Both the position numbers and the translations under genes were made by a program. From assembly GCF_001425755.1 (NCBI RefSeq), contig NZ_LMDH01000001.1, positions 1,620,060 through 1,684,059 of the forward strand: a DNA stretch of 64,000 nucleotides, in the 5' to 3' direction. A model generated the notes under the pieces. That model worked only from the letters and a program-made list of their open reading frames with translations. It was not told where the DNA came from and ran no database searches. Shown here piece by piece: positions 15,632-24,740 of this stretch. Origin of the DNA: Aeromicrobium sp. Root344. GTDB lineage: Bacteria > Actinomycetota > Actinomycetes > Propionibacteriales > Nocardioidaceae. The first letter of the stretch is position 1. Each line of letters opens with the position of its first letter.

Positions 15632-16839
15632 GCGCCCGCTCCGAGAGTAAGGGCTGCCGACGGGGCGAGCGGCAGGTCGGGCAGGGTCAAGGCGTTGAAC
15701 GCGTGATAGGCGTCGGGCTTGCCGCGCCACGTGCGGGTCGTCAGGTGCATGGCGGGGGAGAGCTCGTGGCGCCATGCCCCGGTCTCGTGGTCGACGTAGT
15801 GCTCGTCGATCTCCGACCACCAGCGCTCGGCGAGGCCGGCATAGATCCGCTTGCCGGTCCACGCGTGCAGCGCCTCGGCAGCCAGCACCGCTTCGGCGAT
15901 GACCCAGTGGAACCGCTCCTCCACGATCGGCTCGCCGTGCCAGTTGGTCGTGTAGGGCAGCCCGGGCTCCTCGTCGCTGACCGCGTCGTCGACGGCCCGG
16001 GCGAAGAGCGCCTCGGCCGCCTCCTCGAGCCACGGTCTCGGCGATTCCAGGCTGGCGGCGAGCTGGAGCAGGAGCCGGGCCCACTCGAACGCGTGACCCG
16101 GCGTCGACCCGAAGGGACGGAACGGGTCGGCGGGCTGGTCCTCGTTGTACGACGGCAGCGGCGTCCAGTCGTGGTCGTAGTGCTCGGGGATGCGCCACTC
16201 GTGTGCCCGGGCGTGGATCCCGATGATGCGCTCGCAGATCGCCAGCGCCCGCTGCCGCCACACCTCGTCCCCCGTGACGTCGGCGGCGACGAGGTAGGCC
16301 TCGACCGCGTGCATGTTGCTGTTGGCCCCGCGATAGCCGTCGACCGTGGACCAGTCCTCGCTGACCTCCTCGACGCAGCGACCCTCATCGGCATCCCAGA
16401 ACTTCTGGCCGTGGATGCGCGCCGCCTCGCCGAGCAGGTCGGCGGCCCCGTCGGCCCCGGCCGCCGTGGCGCTGGCCGCTGCCAGGAGGACGAACGCGTG
16501 CCCGTAGCAACCCTTCGTACGGTCCGGCACGTCGCCGTCGAACTCGACCCGGTCGTACCAGCCGCCGTTGACCTCGTCGTGGAACACGGTGGACAGGGCG
16601 CGTACGCCGTGGCCCGCGAGCCGCAGGGCATCGTCCTCGCCGGCGAGGTGCGCGAGCGAGAAGACGTAGGTCATCCGGGCGTTGATCCAGAGCTCGAGGA
16701 CCTTGTCACGGTCGGGCGTCCCGGAGTCATCGAGCCAGAAGAAGCCACCCTCCTGGCGCCAGGACTGCCGGGAGAACGCGAGCAGCTTCGCCCGCGCCTC
16801 GTGTCGCCACTCGGCGCTGCCGGGATCGTCGTCAGTCAT
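15628..16839 (-). CDS. AGE-family sugar epimerase/isomerase, probable mannose isomerase
   Basis: The 403-residue (alpha/alpha)6-barrel protein shows KGCYGHAFVLLA, RGANSNMHAVEAYL, GSTPGHAFEWARLLLQ and YHAFNAL, with the conserved histidines of the N-acylglucosamine 2-epimerase family. The RGANSNMH version is typical of the YihS/mannose isomerase branch, which interconverts mannose, fructose and glucose, rather than GlcNAc 2-epimerase. The ATG lies 6 bases after TAGGTT, so the mRNA is leaderless. It is followed by a coupled fructokinase-like gene, which supports mannose or fructose use. Confidence 0.85.
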   Translation of the reverse strand: MTDDDPGSAEWRHEARAKLLAFSRQSWRQEGGFFWLDDSGTPDRDKVLELWINARMTYVFSLAHLAGEDDALRLAGHGVRALSTVFHDEVNGGWYDRVEFDGDVPDRTKGCYGHAFVLLAAASATAAGADGAADLLGEAARIHGQKFWDADEGRCVEEVSEDWSTVDGYRGANSNMHAVEAYLVAADVTGDEVWRQRALAICERIIGIHARAHEWRIPEHYDHDWTPLPSYNEDQPADPFRPFGSTPGHAFEWARLLLQLAASLESPRPWLEEAAEALFARAVDDAVSDEEPGLPYTTNWHGEPIVEERFHWVIAEAVLAAEALHAWTGKRIYAGLAERWWSEIDEHYVDHETGAWRHELSPAMHLTTRTWRGKPDAYHAFNALTLPDLPLAPSAALTLGAGA

Positions 16840-16932
16840 GGGGCCAACCTATCGACCTTCAGGGTGCGGTCAGGGGTCGCCGGGGGTCCGTCCCTGATGT
16901 CCGCAAGGGGTCCCCGCCAGCAGGCTGAGGGC

Positions 16933-16971
16933 ATGACATCGACAGCAGACTCAGGGCGGCGATCCGCATGA
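16933..16971 (+). CDS. 12-codon leader ORF upstream of the ABC transporter
   Basis: A short frame, MTSTADSGRRSA, begins exactly 6 bases after CAGGCT, the spacing of leaderless starts in this window. Its stop TGA overlaps the ATG of the ABC ATPase (ATGA). Ribosomes that begin on this ORF would reach the ATPase start by coupling, since that gene has no other obvious ribosome binding site. It may simply be a translational entry point. The peptide has no recognisable function. Confidence 0.45.
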   Translation: MTSTADSGRRSA

Positions 16972-17882
16972 TCCGCGCCCAAGGACTCACCAAGACGTAC
17001 GACGGCAAGAACGCGGTCAACGGCATCGACTTCACGGTCGAGCCCGGCCGGGTCACCGGCTTCCTCGGCCCCAACGGCGCCGGCAAGTCGACGACGATGC
17101 GGATGATCCTCGGCCTCGACGCCCCGACCAAGGGCAGCGTCACGGTCAACGGTCATCGGTATGCCTCGTCGCCCGCACCTCTCCGCGAGGTCGGGGCGCT
17201 GCTCGAGGCGCATGCCGTGCACCCCGGCCGCTCGGCACGCAACCACCTCCGCTGGCTCGCCGCCAGCAACGGAATCCCCACGACACGTGTCGGCGAGGTC
17301 CTGGAGCTCGTCGGCCTCGACTCGGTCGCCGCTCAGCGCGCTGGCCGCTTCTCGCTCGGCATGGGCCAGCGGCTCGGCATCGCCGCCGCGCTGATCGGCG
17401 ACCCGCCGGTCGTCATGCTCGACGAGCCGGTCAACGGTCTCGACCCCGAGGGCGTTCGCTGGGTCCGCTCCTTGGCGCGGCAGCTCGCCGATGACGGCAA
17501 GACGGTCTTCGTGTCGAGCCACCTGATGTCGGAGATGGCGCTGATGGCCGATCACCTGATCGTCATCGGCCGCGGCACCATCCTCGCGGACAGCCCGCTG
17601 CAGGACTTCATGGCCGAGCACGCCTCGGCGTACGTACGCGTGAAGGCTCCACGGTCGACCGACGTCGAGGCGCTGCTCGTGGGTCGCGGCCTCGACGTCA
17701 CCCGCGTCGATGACGAGCTGCGCGTCCAGGGGCTCGACGCCCCGGCGATCGGCGAGCTGATCGGCGGACACGGCTTGTTCCTGCACGAGCTGACCCTCGT
17801 CCGCTCCTCGCTCGAGGACGCGTTCATGGAGCTCACCGCCGACAGCGTCGAGTACCACGCGCGGACGGAGGTGGCCGCATGA
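16968..17882 (+). CDS. ABC transporter ATP-binding protein
   Basis: A 304-residue ATPase with Walker A GPNGAGKST (residues 36-44), a degenerate signature FSLGMGQRLGIA in place of LSGGQ, Walker B VVMLDEPVNGLD and the H-loop VSSHLMSE. The glycine-poor signature and a C-terminal regulatory domain of about 90 residues are typical of the NatA/BcrA-type exporters of Gram-positive bacteria. It overlaps the permease gene by ATGA. The substrate, perhaps an antibiotic or lantibiotic-like compound, is unknown. Confidence 0.93.
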   Translation: MIRAQGLTKTYDGKNAVNGIDFTVEPGRVTGFLGPNGAGKSTTMRMILGLDAPTKGSVTVNGHRYASSPAPLREVGALLEAHAVHPGRSARNHLRWLAASNGIPTTRVGEVLELVGLDSVAAQRAGRFSLGMGQRLGIAAALIGDPPVVMLDEPVNGLDPEGVRWVRSLARQLADDGKTVFVSSHLMSEMALMADHLIVIGRGTILADSPLQDFMAEHASAYVRVKAPRSTDVEALLVGRGLDVTRVDDELRVQGLDAPAIGELIGGHGLFLHELTLVRSSLEDAFMELTADSVEYHARTEVAA

Positions 17883-18673
17883 CCGCGCTCGCTGCACCCC
17901 CGACGAACGCCTCGCTCGGCCGTACGGTCCGGTCCGAGTGGGTCAAGCTCTCGAGCATCCGGTCGACCTGGTGGACGGCGCTCGCGATGGTCGTCCTGGG
18001 CGCCGGCTTCACCACGATCATCTCCGGCATTGCCGCCGGTGACATCGCGAGCGGCAAGAGCCATGACTCGCCGGGCGAGTACATCACCCAGGGCCTGATC
18101 TTCAGCCAGATCTCCGCGGTCGTGATCGGCGCGTTGGTGGTGACCTCGGAGTACGGCACCGGGATGATCCGCGCGACCCTGGCGGCGACGCCGGTACGTT
18201 CGAGGGTCCTGGCGGCCAAGGCGATCGTCGTGAGCGGGTTCCTGTTCGTGGTCGGCGTCGTCACGGCGTTCCTCGGTTACTTCGGCGGCAACGCGTTCTT
18301 CCGGAGCGAGAGGGTCGGCATCTCGCTCGGTGACGAGCACATGCTGCGGTCGATGTTCGGCGCCGGGCTGTACATGGCCGGCCTCGGCCTGCTGGCCGGC
18401 GCGATCGGACTGCTCGTCCGCCACACGGCCGCGGCGATCTCGATCGTGCTCGCGCTGGTGTTCATCATCGGCCAGGTCGTGCAGCTGATCCCCGGGACGG
18501 TCGGCGAGTGGGTCATGAAGCTCATGCCCGGCAACGCCGGTCCCGGCATCGTGGTGCCGGTCTCGTTCGGTGACAACATGCTGTCGCCGTGGACCGGGTT
18601 CGCGGTGTTCGTCGGCGAGATCGCCCTGCTGGGCCTCGCCGGGCTCGCGCTGTTCCAGAAGCGCGACGCCTGA
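17879..18673 (+). CDS. ABC-2-type transporter permease
   Basis: The 264 residues contain about six membrane segments, starting near residue 31 (TWWTALAMVVLGAGFTTII). The N-terminal cytoplasmic EWVKLSSIRSTWW and the segment GALVVTSEYGTGMIRATLAA are characteristic of the actinobacterial ABC-2 permease family that pairs with the ATPase type encoded just upstream. The start codon overlaps that gene's stop. The two form one exporter. Confidence 0.9.
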   Translation: MTALAAPPTNASLGRTVRSEWVKLSSIRSTWWTALAMVVLGAGFTTIISGIAAGDIASGKSHDSPGEYITQGLIFSQISAVVIGALVVTSEYGTGMIRATLAATPVRSRVLAAKAIVVSGFLFVVGVVTAFLGYFGGNAFFRSERVGISLGDEHMLRSMFGAGLYMAGLGLLAGAIGLLVRHTAAAISIVLALVFIIGQVVQLIPGTVGEWVMKLMPGNAGPGIVVPVSFGDNMLSPWTGFAVFVGEIALLGLAGLALFQKRDA

Positions 18674-18694
18674 ACCCTACGAGTAATCACTCGG

Positions 18695-18736
18695 CCCTCG
18701 GGCCTGTCGAAGGAGCGCATTCGACAGGCTCGAGGG
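18695..18736. terminator. Long palindrome between convergent genes
   Basis: Seventeen-base arms (18695-18711 and 18720-18736) pair with a single G-U and an 8-base loop. The core GCCTGTCGAA..TTCGACAGGC resembles palindromes dispersed in many actinobacterial genomes, so besides terminating both the permease and the convergent hydrolase genes it may be one copy of a REP-like family. Only one copy is in the window. Confidence 0.65.
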
Positions 18737-18746
18737 TCCCCGAGGC

Positions 18747-20555
18747 TCAGTTCACGACGGGCAGCGTCAGGACCTGTCCGGTCGCGCCGGTCGCGATCGT
18801 GACGACGTTGGGCGTCAGGCCGCCGCGATAGTTGGTCGACCCGCCCGCGACGATGAGCCGCAGCGAGTGGCCGGCCTCGAAGCGGTGGGCGATGGCGGGC
18901 AACGTGACCCGGAACGCCTGGCGTACGTCGGGCACACGGACGGGCGCGACGAGGTTGTGCACGATCGTCGCCTTGCCGGTCGCGTCGACATCGGCGATCT
19001 TGACGAACAGCACGAGCTTGGCCGGCGACCCGACGTTCTGAGTCGTCTGGGCGACGACCGCCTTGACCTTGAGGTCGAGGGTCGGCGACCCGACCACGTC
19101 GACGGGTGCGGCGAGTGCGGCCGACGTGAACGCCGCCGACGAGCCGGGGAGGTCGAGCTCGGGCAACGGGATCACGTCACCGAAGGCATCGGCCGGGTCG
19201 GTCGAGGTCGGGATGCCCGCAACCGGGGTCAGGAACGTCTGGGTGCCTGCGGTGAGGCCCGAGGCCGACGAGCTGAGAGCCTTGCCCGACAGGTAGAGCT
19301 TGGCAGGCGCGCCGACCGGGTAGGACGTGGCAGTGGCGTAGGCCGGAGTGGCGATGCCGGAGTAGGGGACCCAGTCGCGGAAGTAGGTGAACTCCGGTCC
19401 GGTGTCGACCGACGAGTCCTTGAGGTAGTGGTCGAACCAGTCGGCGACCCGCCGGGTGTTGTCCTGCGTTGCCGGGTCCGGGTTGCCGAGGTCGATCTCG
19501 CCGGGCGCAGCACTCTCGGAGTGGCCCCACTTGGTCCAGACCATCTTGACCGGAGTGCCCTGTGCCTTGAGGGCGCGGTAGTTGGCGATGCCCTCGTTGA
19601 GGTTGAAGAGCGTGTCGCCCTGGCCCTGGAAGATCAGGGTCGGCACCTTGACCTTCGAGATGTAGCTCGTCGCCGACGCGTGACGCAACGAGGCGACCTC
19701 GCCGGGAGTCAGGGTGCCGGTCGCCGCAGCGTTGACCAACGAGGGGCACACGAACGAGGCGAAGTTGGGGCAGCCGATCAGGCGGGTCGGATTGGTCTGG
19801 CCGTTGCTCACCCCGTTCTGGATGCCCGAGACGGTGAAGCCGAGAGCCCACAGCAGCTTCGCCGCTCCGGGCGTGGAGGTGCTGACGCCGACGGTCTGCG
19901 ACGTGTTGTTCGGCGACAGGGAGTAGGACAGGTCGCTCCAGGTGATCATCGGCACGATCGTGTCGATGCGCTTGTCGAGCGAGGCCGCCGCGAACTGGAT
20001 CGCGCCACCGTACGAGCCGCCGACCATGCCGACGCGGGGGTCGTTGGCGACCGCGTGACCTGCGTGGTCGACGGTGTCCTTGCGGATCACGTCGAGCACG
20101 GGCGCCGGGGTCTTGTGGGCGGCGTCAGTGAACGCGATGCCGGACTTCCCGCCGAGATAGCTGACGAGCTGGCTCGCGGCCTTGCCGTCGTAGTCGGGGT
20201 CGTCGAGCGTGATCTTGCAGCTCGAGCCGCCGAAGCCGAGCCCTGAGTAGGACAGGACGGCGTAGCCGCGCGCCGCGAACGCCTTGCCGATGCCGGCCTG
20301 GTCGTCCTTGGAGCCGCCGAAGCCGTTGGTGGTCAGGATCGCGGGAACGCGGTTGGTGCTGCTGGCGCCCTCGGGGAGGTAGAGGTCGCCGACGATGTCG
20401 CACACCTGCGTGCCGAGCGGGCCGACGTTGACCTTGAAGTGCAGCGTCGTGGCCGGCGGGGTCGCGGCCTCGGCCGAGAGGGTCGGTGCCGCGACGAGGG
20501 CGGCGGTGGTCAACGCTGCTGCCGCGAGGGCGAGGACGGAACGGCTCGTACGCAT
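18747..20555 (-). CDS. Secreted alpha/beta hydrolase of the CocE/X-Pro dipeptidyl peptidase (S15) family
   Basis: A protein of 602 residues. A Sec signal peptide (LALAAAALTTAALVAAP, then AEAA) precedes an alpha/beta-hydrolase domain with AILTTNGFGGSKDD, the nucleophile elbow GGSYGGAI (Ser near residue 180), an acid region FQGQGDTLFN and a probable catalytic His in KWGHSES. The C-terminal 190 residues form a jelly-roll (LYLSGKAL, then GHSLRLIVAGGSTNYRGG) as in S15/CocE enzymes. It likely hydrolyses peptides or esters outside the cell; specificity is unknown. Confidence 0.88.
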   Translation of the reverse strand: MRTSRSVLALAAAALTTAALVAAPTLSAEAATPPATTLHFKVNVGPLGTQVCDIVGDLYLPEGASSTNRVPAILTTNGFGGSKDDQAGIGKAFAARGYAVLSYSGLGFGGSSCKITLDDPDYDGKAASQLVSYLGGKSGIAFTDAAHKTPAPVLDVIRKDTVDHAGHAVANDPRVGMVGGSYGGAIQFAAASLDKRIDTIVPMITWSDLSYSLSPNNTSQTVGVSTSTPGAAKLLWALGFTVSGIQNGVSNGQTNPTRLIGCPNFASFVCPSLVNAAATGTLTPGEVASLRHASATSYISKVKVPTLIFQGQGDTLFNLNEGIANYRALKAQGTPVKMVWTKWGHSESAAPGEIDLGNPDPATQDNTRRVADWFDHYLKDSSVDTGPEFTYFRDWVPYSGIATPAYATATSYPVGAPAKLYLSGKALSSSASGLTAGTQTFLTPVAGIPTSTDPADAFGDVIPLPELDLPGSSAAFTSAALAAPVDVVGSPTLDLKVKAVVAQTTQNVGSPAKLVLFVKIADVDATGKATIVHNLVAPVRVPDVRQAFRVTLPAIAHRFEAGHSLRLIVAGGSTNYRGGLTPNVVTIATGATGQVLTLPVVN

Positions 20556-20607
20556 GGGACTCCTTGGGGTACCGGTGAGTAACTCAACGAGCCAGGTGTG
20601 GTCCGGG

Positions 20608-21351
20608 TCACGTATGACGGAGGCGGCGGGCGATCTCCGCGGCGGTCACACGTACGTCGTCGACGAGGTCGCCGACCGGTGTCCGGCTCTCCCAGGTGAC
20701 CGCGACGGAGGCGTGGATCGTGCCGGCATCGATGGGCGCAGCGATCGAGGCGAACCCCTCCGTCACCTCGCCGTCCTCGGTCGCATAACCGCGCTGGCGG
20801 GTCGTGACGAGCAGCCGGCGCAGCTCGGTGGGCGACCGCGGACCAGCCCCGGTGCGGGACGTGAAGGCGCCCTTGCCGGGATAGAGCGCGGTGACCTGCG
20901 GACCCGGCAGCGACGCGAGGATCGCCCGGCCGGACGCCGTGAGGTGGGCCGGCAGGCGTACGCCGACATCCGTGACGAGCGGTGGCCGGCCCGGTGCCCG
21001 CTCCTCGATGACGTAGAGCACGTCGGCGCCGTGCAGCACCACGAGGTGCGCCGACTGGCCGACCCGGTCGACGAGCCGGGCGAGCGGCACGCGGGCGAGC
21101 CGCGCGAGCGGTTCCTGCCGCGCGAAGCCGTGGCCGACCTCCCATGCCGCGATGCCCATGCCCCACGTGCGGTCGTCGGGGTAGTGCACGACGAAGTCCT
21201 CGTCGGCCATCGCGGTCAGCAGGTGGTACGCCGAGGAGCGCGGCAGGCCGAGCTCGCCGGCGATGCGCGTCGCCGAGACCGGAACGGGCTGCCCCGACAG
21301 GAACCGCAGCACGCGAAGCGCGGCGGTCGCGGCGGGCACGGAACGGGGCAT
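20608..21351 (-). CDS. IclR-family regulator, probable hut repressor
   Basis: The 247 residues start with an IclR winged helix (AATAALRVLRFLSGQPVPVS, then ARIxGELGLPRSSAYHLL type) and continue with the IclR effector domain (HLVVLHGADVLYVIEERAPG, LPAHLTASGRAILASLPG, GYATEDGEVTEGFASIAAPI). The gene is divergent from hutH, with a 20-base palindrome between them, so it likely controls histidine use, perhaps in response to urocanate or an intermediate. This is inferred from position. Confidence 0.88.
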   Translation of the reverse strand: MPRSVPAATAALRVLRFLSGQPVPVSATRIAGELGLPRSSAYHLLTAMADEDFVVHYPDDRTWGMGIAAWEVGHGFARQEPLARLARVPLARLVDRVGQSAHLVVLHGADVLYVIEERAPGRPPLVTDVGVRLPAHLTASGRAILASLPGPQVTALYPGKGAFTSRTGAGPRSPTELRRLLVTTRQRGYATEDGEVTEGFASIAAPIDAGTIHASVAVTWESRTPVGDLVDDVRVTAAEIARRLRHT

Positions 21352-21357
21352 GCCCCA

Positions 21358-21377
21358 GTGTCTCGCATACGAGACAC
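21358..21377. promoter_or_regulatory. Palindromic operator between the IclR gene and hutH
   Basis: GTGTCTCG-CATA-CGAGACAC is a perfect inverted repeat with 8-base arms. It lies 7 bases before the IclR start and 53 bases before hutH, where one bound regulator could control both divergent promoters. Confidence 0.75.
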
Positions 21378-21429
21378 GATTGGGGTGAAGGCTGTGGCGC
21401 GGCCGGCCTGCGAGGCGTGCAATGGACAC

Positions 21430-23028
21430 ATGGCTTTGGTGACCGTGGGAGTGGGCGCGCTCGCGCCGGAGGATGTCGTGCGCGTGGCCCGGGAGGGTGC
21501 CACCGTCGAGCTGAGTCCGGAGGCGCGGGACGCGATCAAGCGCGCCCGGGCGTACGTCGACGAGCTCGCTGCGTCGGACGTGCCGGTCTACGGCATCTCG
21601 ACAGGCTTCGGCGCCCTTGCCACGCGCCACATCGAGCCCGGCCTGCGCACGCAGCTGCAGAAGAGCTTGATCCGGTCGCATGCCGCAGGCACTGGCCCTC
21701 GTGTCGAGGACGAAGTCGTGCGGGCCTTGATGCTGCTGCGACTCTCCACCCTCGCGAGCGGCCACACGGGCGTACGACTGGAGACCGCCGAGGCGTACGC
21801 GTCGATGCTCAACGCGGGGCTGACTCCGGTCGTGCGGGAGTACGGGAGCCTCGGATGCTCGGGCGACCTGGCGCCGCTGTCGCACTGCGCGCTCGCCGTG
21901 ATGGGTGAGGGCGAGGTCGATGACCACGGCGTCGTACGCCCTGCGGCCGAGGCACTCGCCGCGCACGGTCTGGAGCCCGTCGAGCTCGCCGAGAAGGAGG
22001 GCCTCGCGCTGATCAACGGCACCGACGGGATGCTCGGCATGCTGGTGCTCGCGCTGCACGACCTGCGCCGGCTGCTCGACACGGCCGACCTCGCTGCCGC
22101 CATGAGCATCGAGGGGCTGATGGCGACCGACCGCGTGCTCGCGGCCGACCTGCAGGCGCTGCGCCCGCACCCGGGACAGGCCGAGTCCGCGGCGCACATG
22201 GCAGCCCTGCTCGCCGGCTCGCCGATCGTGGCGAGCCACCGGCACGGCGACGGGCGGGTGCAGGACGCGTACTCGATGCGGTGCGCCCCCCAGGTGCACG
22301 GAGCCGCCAGGGACACCTTGGAGCACGCCACCACGGTGGCCGGGCGAGAGCTGGCGTCGGCGATCGACAACCCGTCGGTGCTCGACGACGGCCGCATCGA
22401 GTCGCACGGCAACTTCCACGGAGCGCCGTTGGCGTACGTGCTGGACTTCCTCGCGATCCCGGTCGCGGACGTGGCGAGCATGAGCGAGCGACGTACGGAC
22501 CGGTTCCTCGACGTGACGCGGAGCCAGGGGCTGCCGCCGTTCCTCGCCGACGATCCCGGCGTCGACTCGGGGCACATGATCGCGCAGTACACGCAGGCCG
22601 CGATGGTGTCCGAGCTCAAGCGGCTCGCGGCGCCCGCGAGCGTCGACTCGATCCCGTCGAGCGCGATGCAGGAGGACCACGTCTCGATGGGCTGGTCGGC
22701 GGCGCGCAAGCTGCGGACGTCCGTCGACCTGCTGACCCGCGTGCTGGCGGTCGAGATCCTCACCGCTGCGCGCGGCATCGACCTGCGAGCCCCGCTCGTT
22801 CCCTCGGCTGCGACGGGCGCCGCGATCGCGGTGCTGCGTACGCGGGTCGCCGGGCCCGGGCCCGACCGCCACCTCTCACCCGACCTCGAGGCCGCCACGG
22901 AGCTCGTCCGCGACGGCTCCCTGCTCGATGCTGCTCACTCACACGCTGAGACTGACGTTTTTGCTGTCGTGAGGCGGCGTGTCGCGACAGAAACGTCAGG
23001 CTCAGCGAGAACTGGAGATCACTCATGA
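21430..23028 (+). CDS. hutH: Histidine ammonia-lyase
   Basis: The 532-residue enzyme removes ammonia from histidine to give urocanate, the first step of the hut pathway. Family marks are [42 protein letters not shown] and [14 protein letters not shown]. The MIO cofactor triad is Cys-Ser-Gly (in GCSGDL) instead of the usual Ala-Ser-Gly, a variant I recall in some actinobacterial members. The ATG at 21430 fits the family N-terminus; an upstream in-frame extension would run through the IclR promoter. The last ~27 residues are encoded by a large palindrome and look like an added tail. The stop overlaps the hutU ATG. Confidence 0.95.
   Translation: MALVTVGVGALAPEDVVRVAREGATVELSPEARDAIKRARAYVDELAASDVPVYGISTGFGALATRHIEPGLRTQLQKSLIRSHAAGTGPRVEDEVVRALMLLRLSTLASGHTGVRLETAEAYASMLNAGLTPVVREYGSLGCSGDLAPLSHCALAVMGEGEVDDHGVVRPAAEALAAHGLEPVELAEKEGLALINGTDGMLGMLVLALHDLRRLLDTADLAAAMSIEGLMATDRVLAADLQALRPHPGQAESAAHMAALLAGSPIVASHRHGDGRVQDAYSMRCAPQVHGAARDTLEHATTVAGRELASAIDNPSVLDDGRIESHGNFHGAPLAYVLDFLAIPVADVASMSERRTDRFLDVTRSQGLPPFLADDPGVDSGHMIAQYTQAAMVSELKRLAAPASVDSIPSSAMQEDHVSMGWSAARKLRTSVDLLTRVLAVEILTAARGIDLRAPLVPSAATGAAIAVLRTRVAGPGPDRHLSPDLEAATELVRDGSLLDAAHSHAETDVFAVVRRRVATETSGSARTGDHS
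22945..23006 (+). repeat. 62-bp imperfect palindrome at the 3' end of hutH
   Basis: GCTGAG-(A)-CTGACGTTT-(TTG)-CTGTCG on the left mirrors CGACAG-AAACGTCAG-(G)-CTCAGC on the right around a 14-base loop. It is A/T-richer than its surroundings, lies inside the coding sequence and supplies the C-terminal residues of HutH. The form is that of a REP-like palindrome or an mRNA hairpin between hutH and hutU. Confidence 0.7.
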
Positions 23029-24689
23029 CCCGTCCCACCGTCCGCGCTGCACACGGCTCGGCCCTGACCGCGAAGTCGTGGCAGACCGAGGCACCGATGC
23101 GCATGCTGATGAACAACCTCGATCCCGAGGTCGCCGAGCGTCCTGAGGACCTCGTCGTCTACGGCGGCACGGGTCGCGCGGCGCGGAGCTGGGAGGCGTA
23201 CGACGCGATCGTCCGCACCCTCGAGACGTTGGAGGACGACGAGACGTTGCTGGTGCAGTCCGGCAAGCCGGTCGGCGTCTTCCGTACGCACGAATGGGCG
23301 CCGCGAGTGCTGATCGCCAACTCCAACCTGGTGGGCGACTGGGCGACATGGCCGGAGTTCCGCAAGCTCGAGGCCGAGGGCCTCACGATGTACGGCCAGA
23401 TGACCGCGGGCTCGTGGATCTACATCGGCACGCAGGGCATCCTGCAGGGCACCTACGAGACCTTCGGCGCCGTGGCGCGCAAGCGGTTCAACGGCACGCT
23501 CGCCGGAACGCTCACGCTGACCGGTGGCGCCGGTGGCATGGGCGGCGCGCAGCCGCTGGCCGTGACGATGAACGAGGGCGCCGTGATCGTCGTCGACGTC
23601 GACGAGACTCGTCTGGAGCGCCGGGTCAAGCACGGCTACCTCGACGAGTACTGGACCGACCTCGACGAGGCCGTCGACCGCGCCGTCGCGGCCAAGAACG
23701 AGGGCCGGGCGTTGTCGGTCGGCATCGTCGGCAACGCGGCGACGGTGTTCACCGAGCTGCTCGAGCGTGGCACGCCGATCGACATCGTGACCGACCAGAC
23801 CAGCGCGCACGACCCGCTGAGCTACCTGCCCGAGGGCATCTCGGTCGCCGACTGGCACGCCGAGGCGGAGCGCGATGCCGCCGGGTTCACCGACAAGGCA
23901 CGCGCGTCGATGGCCAAGCACGTACGCGCGATGGTCGGCTTCATGGACGCCGGCGCCGAGGTCTTCGACTACGGCAACTCGATCCGCGAGGAGGCCCGGC
24001 TCGGCGGGTTCGAGCGCGCCTTCGAGTTCCCCGGGTTCGTGCCGGCGTACATCCGGCCGCTGTTCTGCGAGGGCAAGGGCCCGTTCCGGTGGGCCGCGCT
24101 GTCGGGCGATCCCGCCGACATCGCCGCGACCGACCGGGCGATCCTCGAGCTGTTCCCCGAGGACGAGCACCTCGCGCGCTGGATCACCAAGGCGCAGGAG
24201 AAGGTGCACTTCGAGGGCCTGCCGGCTCGCATCTGCTGGCTCGGATACCAGGAGCGGCACCTCGCGGGACTGCGCTTCAACGAGATGGTGGCGTCGGGCG
24301 AGCTGAGCGCACCGGTCGTGATCGGCCGCGATCACCTCGACTCCGGCTCGGTCGCGTCGCCCTACCGCGAGACCGAGTCGATGGCCGACGGCTCCGACGC
24401 GATCGCCGACTGGCCGCTGCTCAACGCGCTGCTCAACACCGCGTCGGGTGCGACGTGGGTGTCGATCCATCACGGTGGCGGCGTCGGCATCGGCCGGTCG
24501 ATCCACGCCGGCCAGGTCATCGTCGCCGACGGCACGGGCCTGGCGGCACAGAAGATCGAGCGCGTGCTGGTCAACGACCCGGGCACGGGCGTCATGCGAC
24601 ACGTCGATGCCGGTTACGAGCGGGCGACCGAGGTCGCGAAGGAACGCGGTCTCCGCGTGCCGATGCTGGAGGGCCCGAACGGTGGTTGA
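23025..24689 (+). CDS. hutU: Urocanate hydratase
   Basis: At 554 residues this is full length for the family. It shows [18 protein letters not shown] near the N-terminus, the NAD+-binding [17 protein letters not shown], the [20 protein letters not shown] segment with the conserved cysteine, and [17 protein letters not shown]. It converts urocanate to 4-imidazolone-5-propionate. The ATG overlaps the hutH stop (ATGA), and GGAG also precedes it. A hairpin at its end separates it from the next hut genes. Confidence 0.97.
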   Translation: MTRPTVRAAHGSALTAKSWQTEAPMRMLMNNLDPEVAERPEDLVVYGGTGRAARSWEAYDAIVRTLETLEDDETLLVQSGKPVGVFRTHEWAPRVLIANSNLVGDWATWPEFRKLEAEGLTMYGQMTAGSWIYIGTQGILQGTYETFGAVARKRFNGTLAGTLTLTGGAGGMGGAQPLAVTMNEGAVIVVDVDETRLERRVKHGYLDEYWTDLDEAVDRAVAAKNEGRALSVGIVGNAATVFTELLERGTPIDIVTDQTSAHDPLSYLPEGISVADWHAEAERDAAGFTDKARASMAKHVRAMVGFMDAGAEVFDYGNSIREEARLGGFERAFEFPGFVPAYIRPLFCEGKGPFRWAALSGDPADIAATDRAILELFPEDEHLARWITKAQEKVHFEGLPARICWLGYQERHLAGLRFNEMVASGELSAPVVIGRDHLDSGSVASPYRETESMADGSDAIADWPLLNALLNTASGATWVSIHHGGGVGIGRSIHAGQVIVADGTGLAAQKIERVLVNDPGTGVMRHVDAGYERATEVAKERGLRVPMLEGPNGG

Positions 24690-24727
24690 GGTGCGGAGGC
24701 CGCCCGCGGCCGTAGCCTCGAAACCAC
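24682..24727 (+). other. Hairpin between hutU and the M20 amidohydrolase gene
   Basis: GTGGTTGAGG at the hutU stop pairs with CCTC-(GA)-AACCAC, with an inner GGCCGC/GCGGCC stem. It could attenuate or process the mRNA and so set different amounts of HutU and of the downstream three enzymes. No T tract follows, so full termination is doubtful. Confidence 0.5.
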
Positions 24728-24740
24728 GAAGGGTGGGTTG

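Noticed and set aside
18867-20246. Plus-strand open frame of 459 codons opposite the secreted hydrolase
   Set aside because: It is low-complexity Arg/Gly/Val sequence, while the minus-strand frame has a signal peptide and catalytic motifs.
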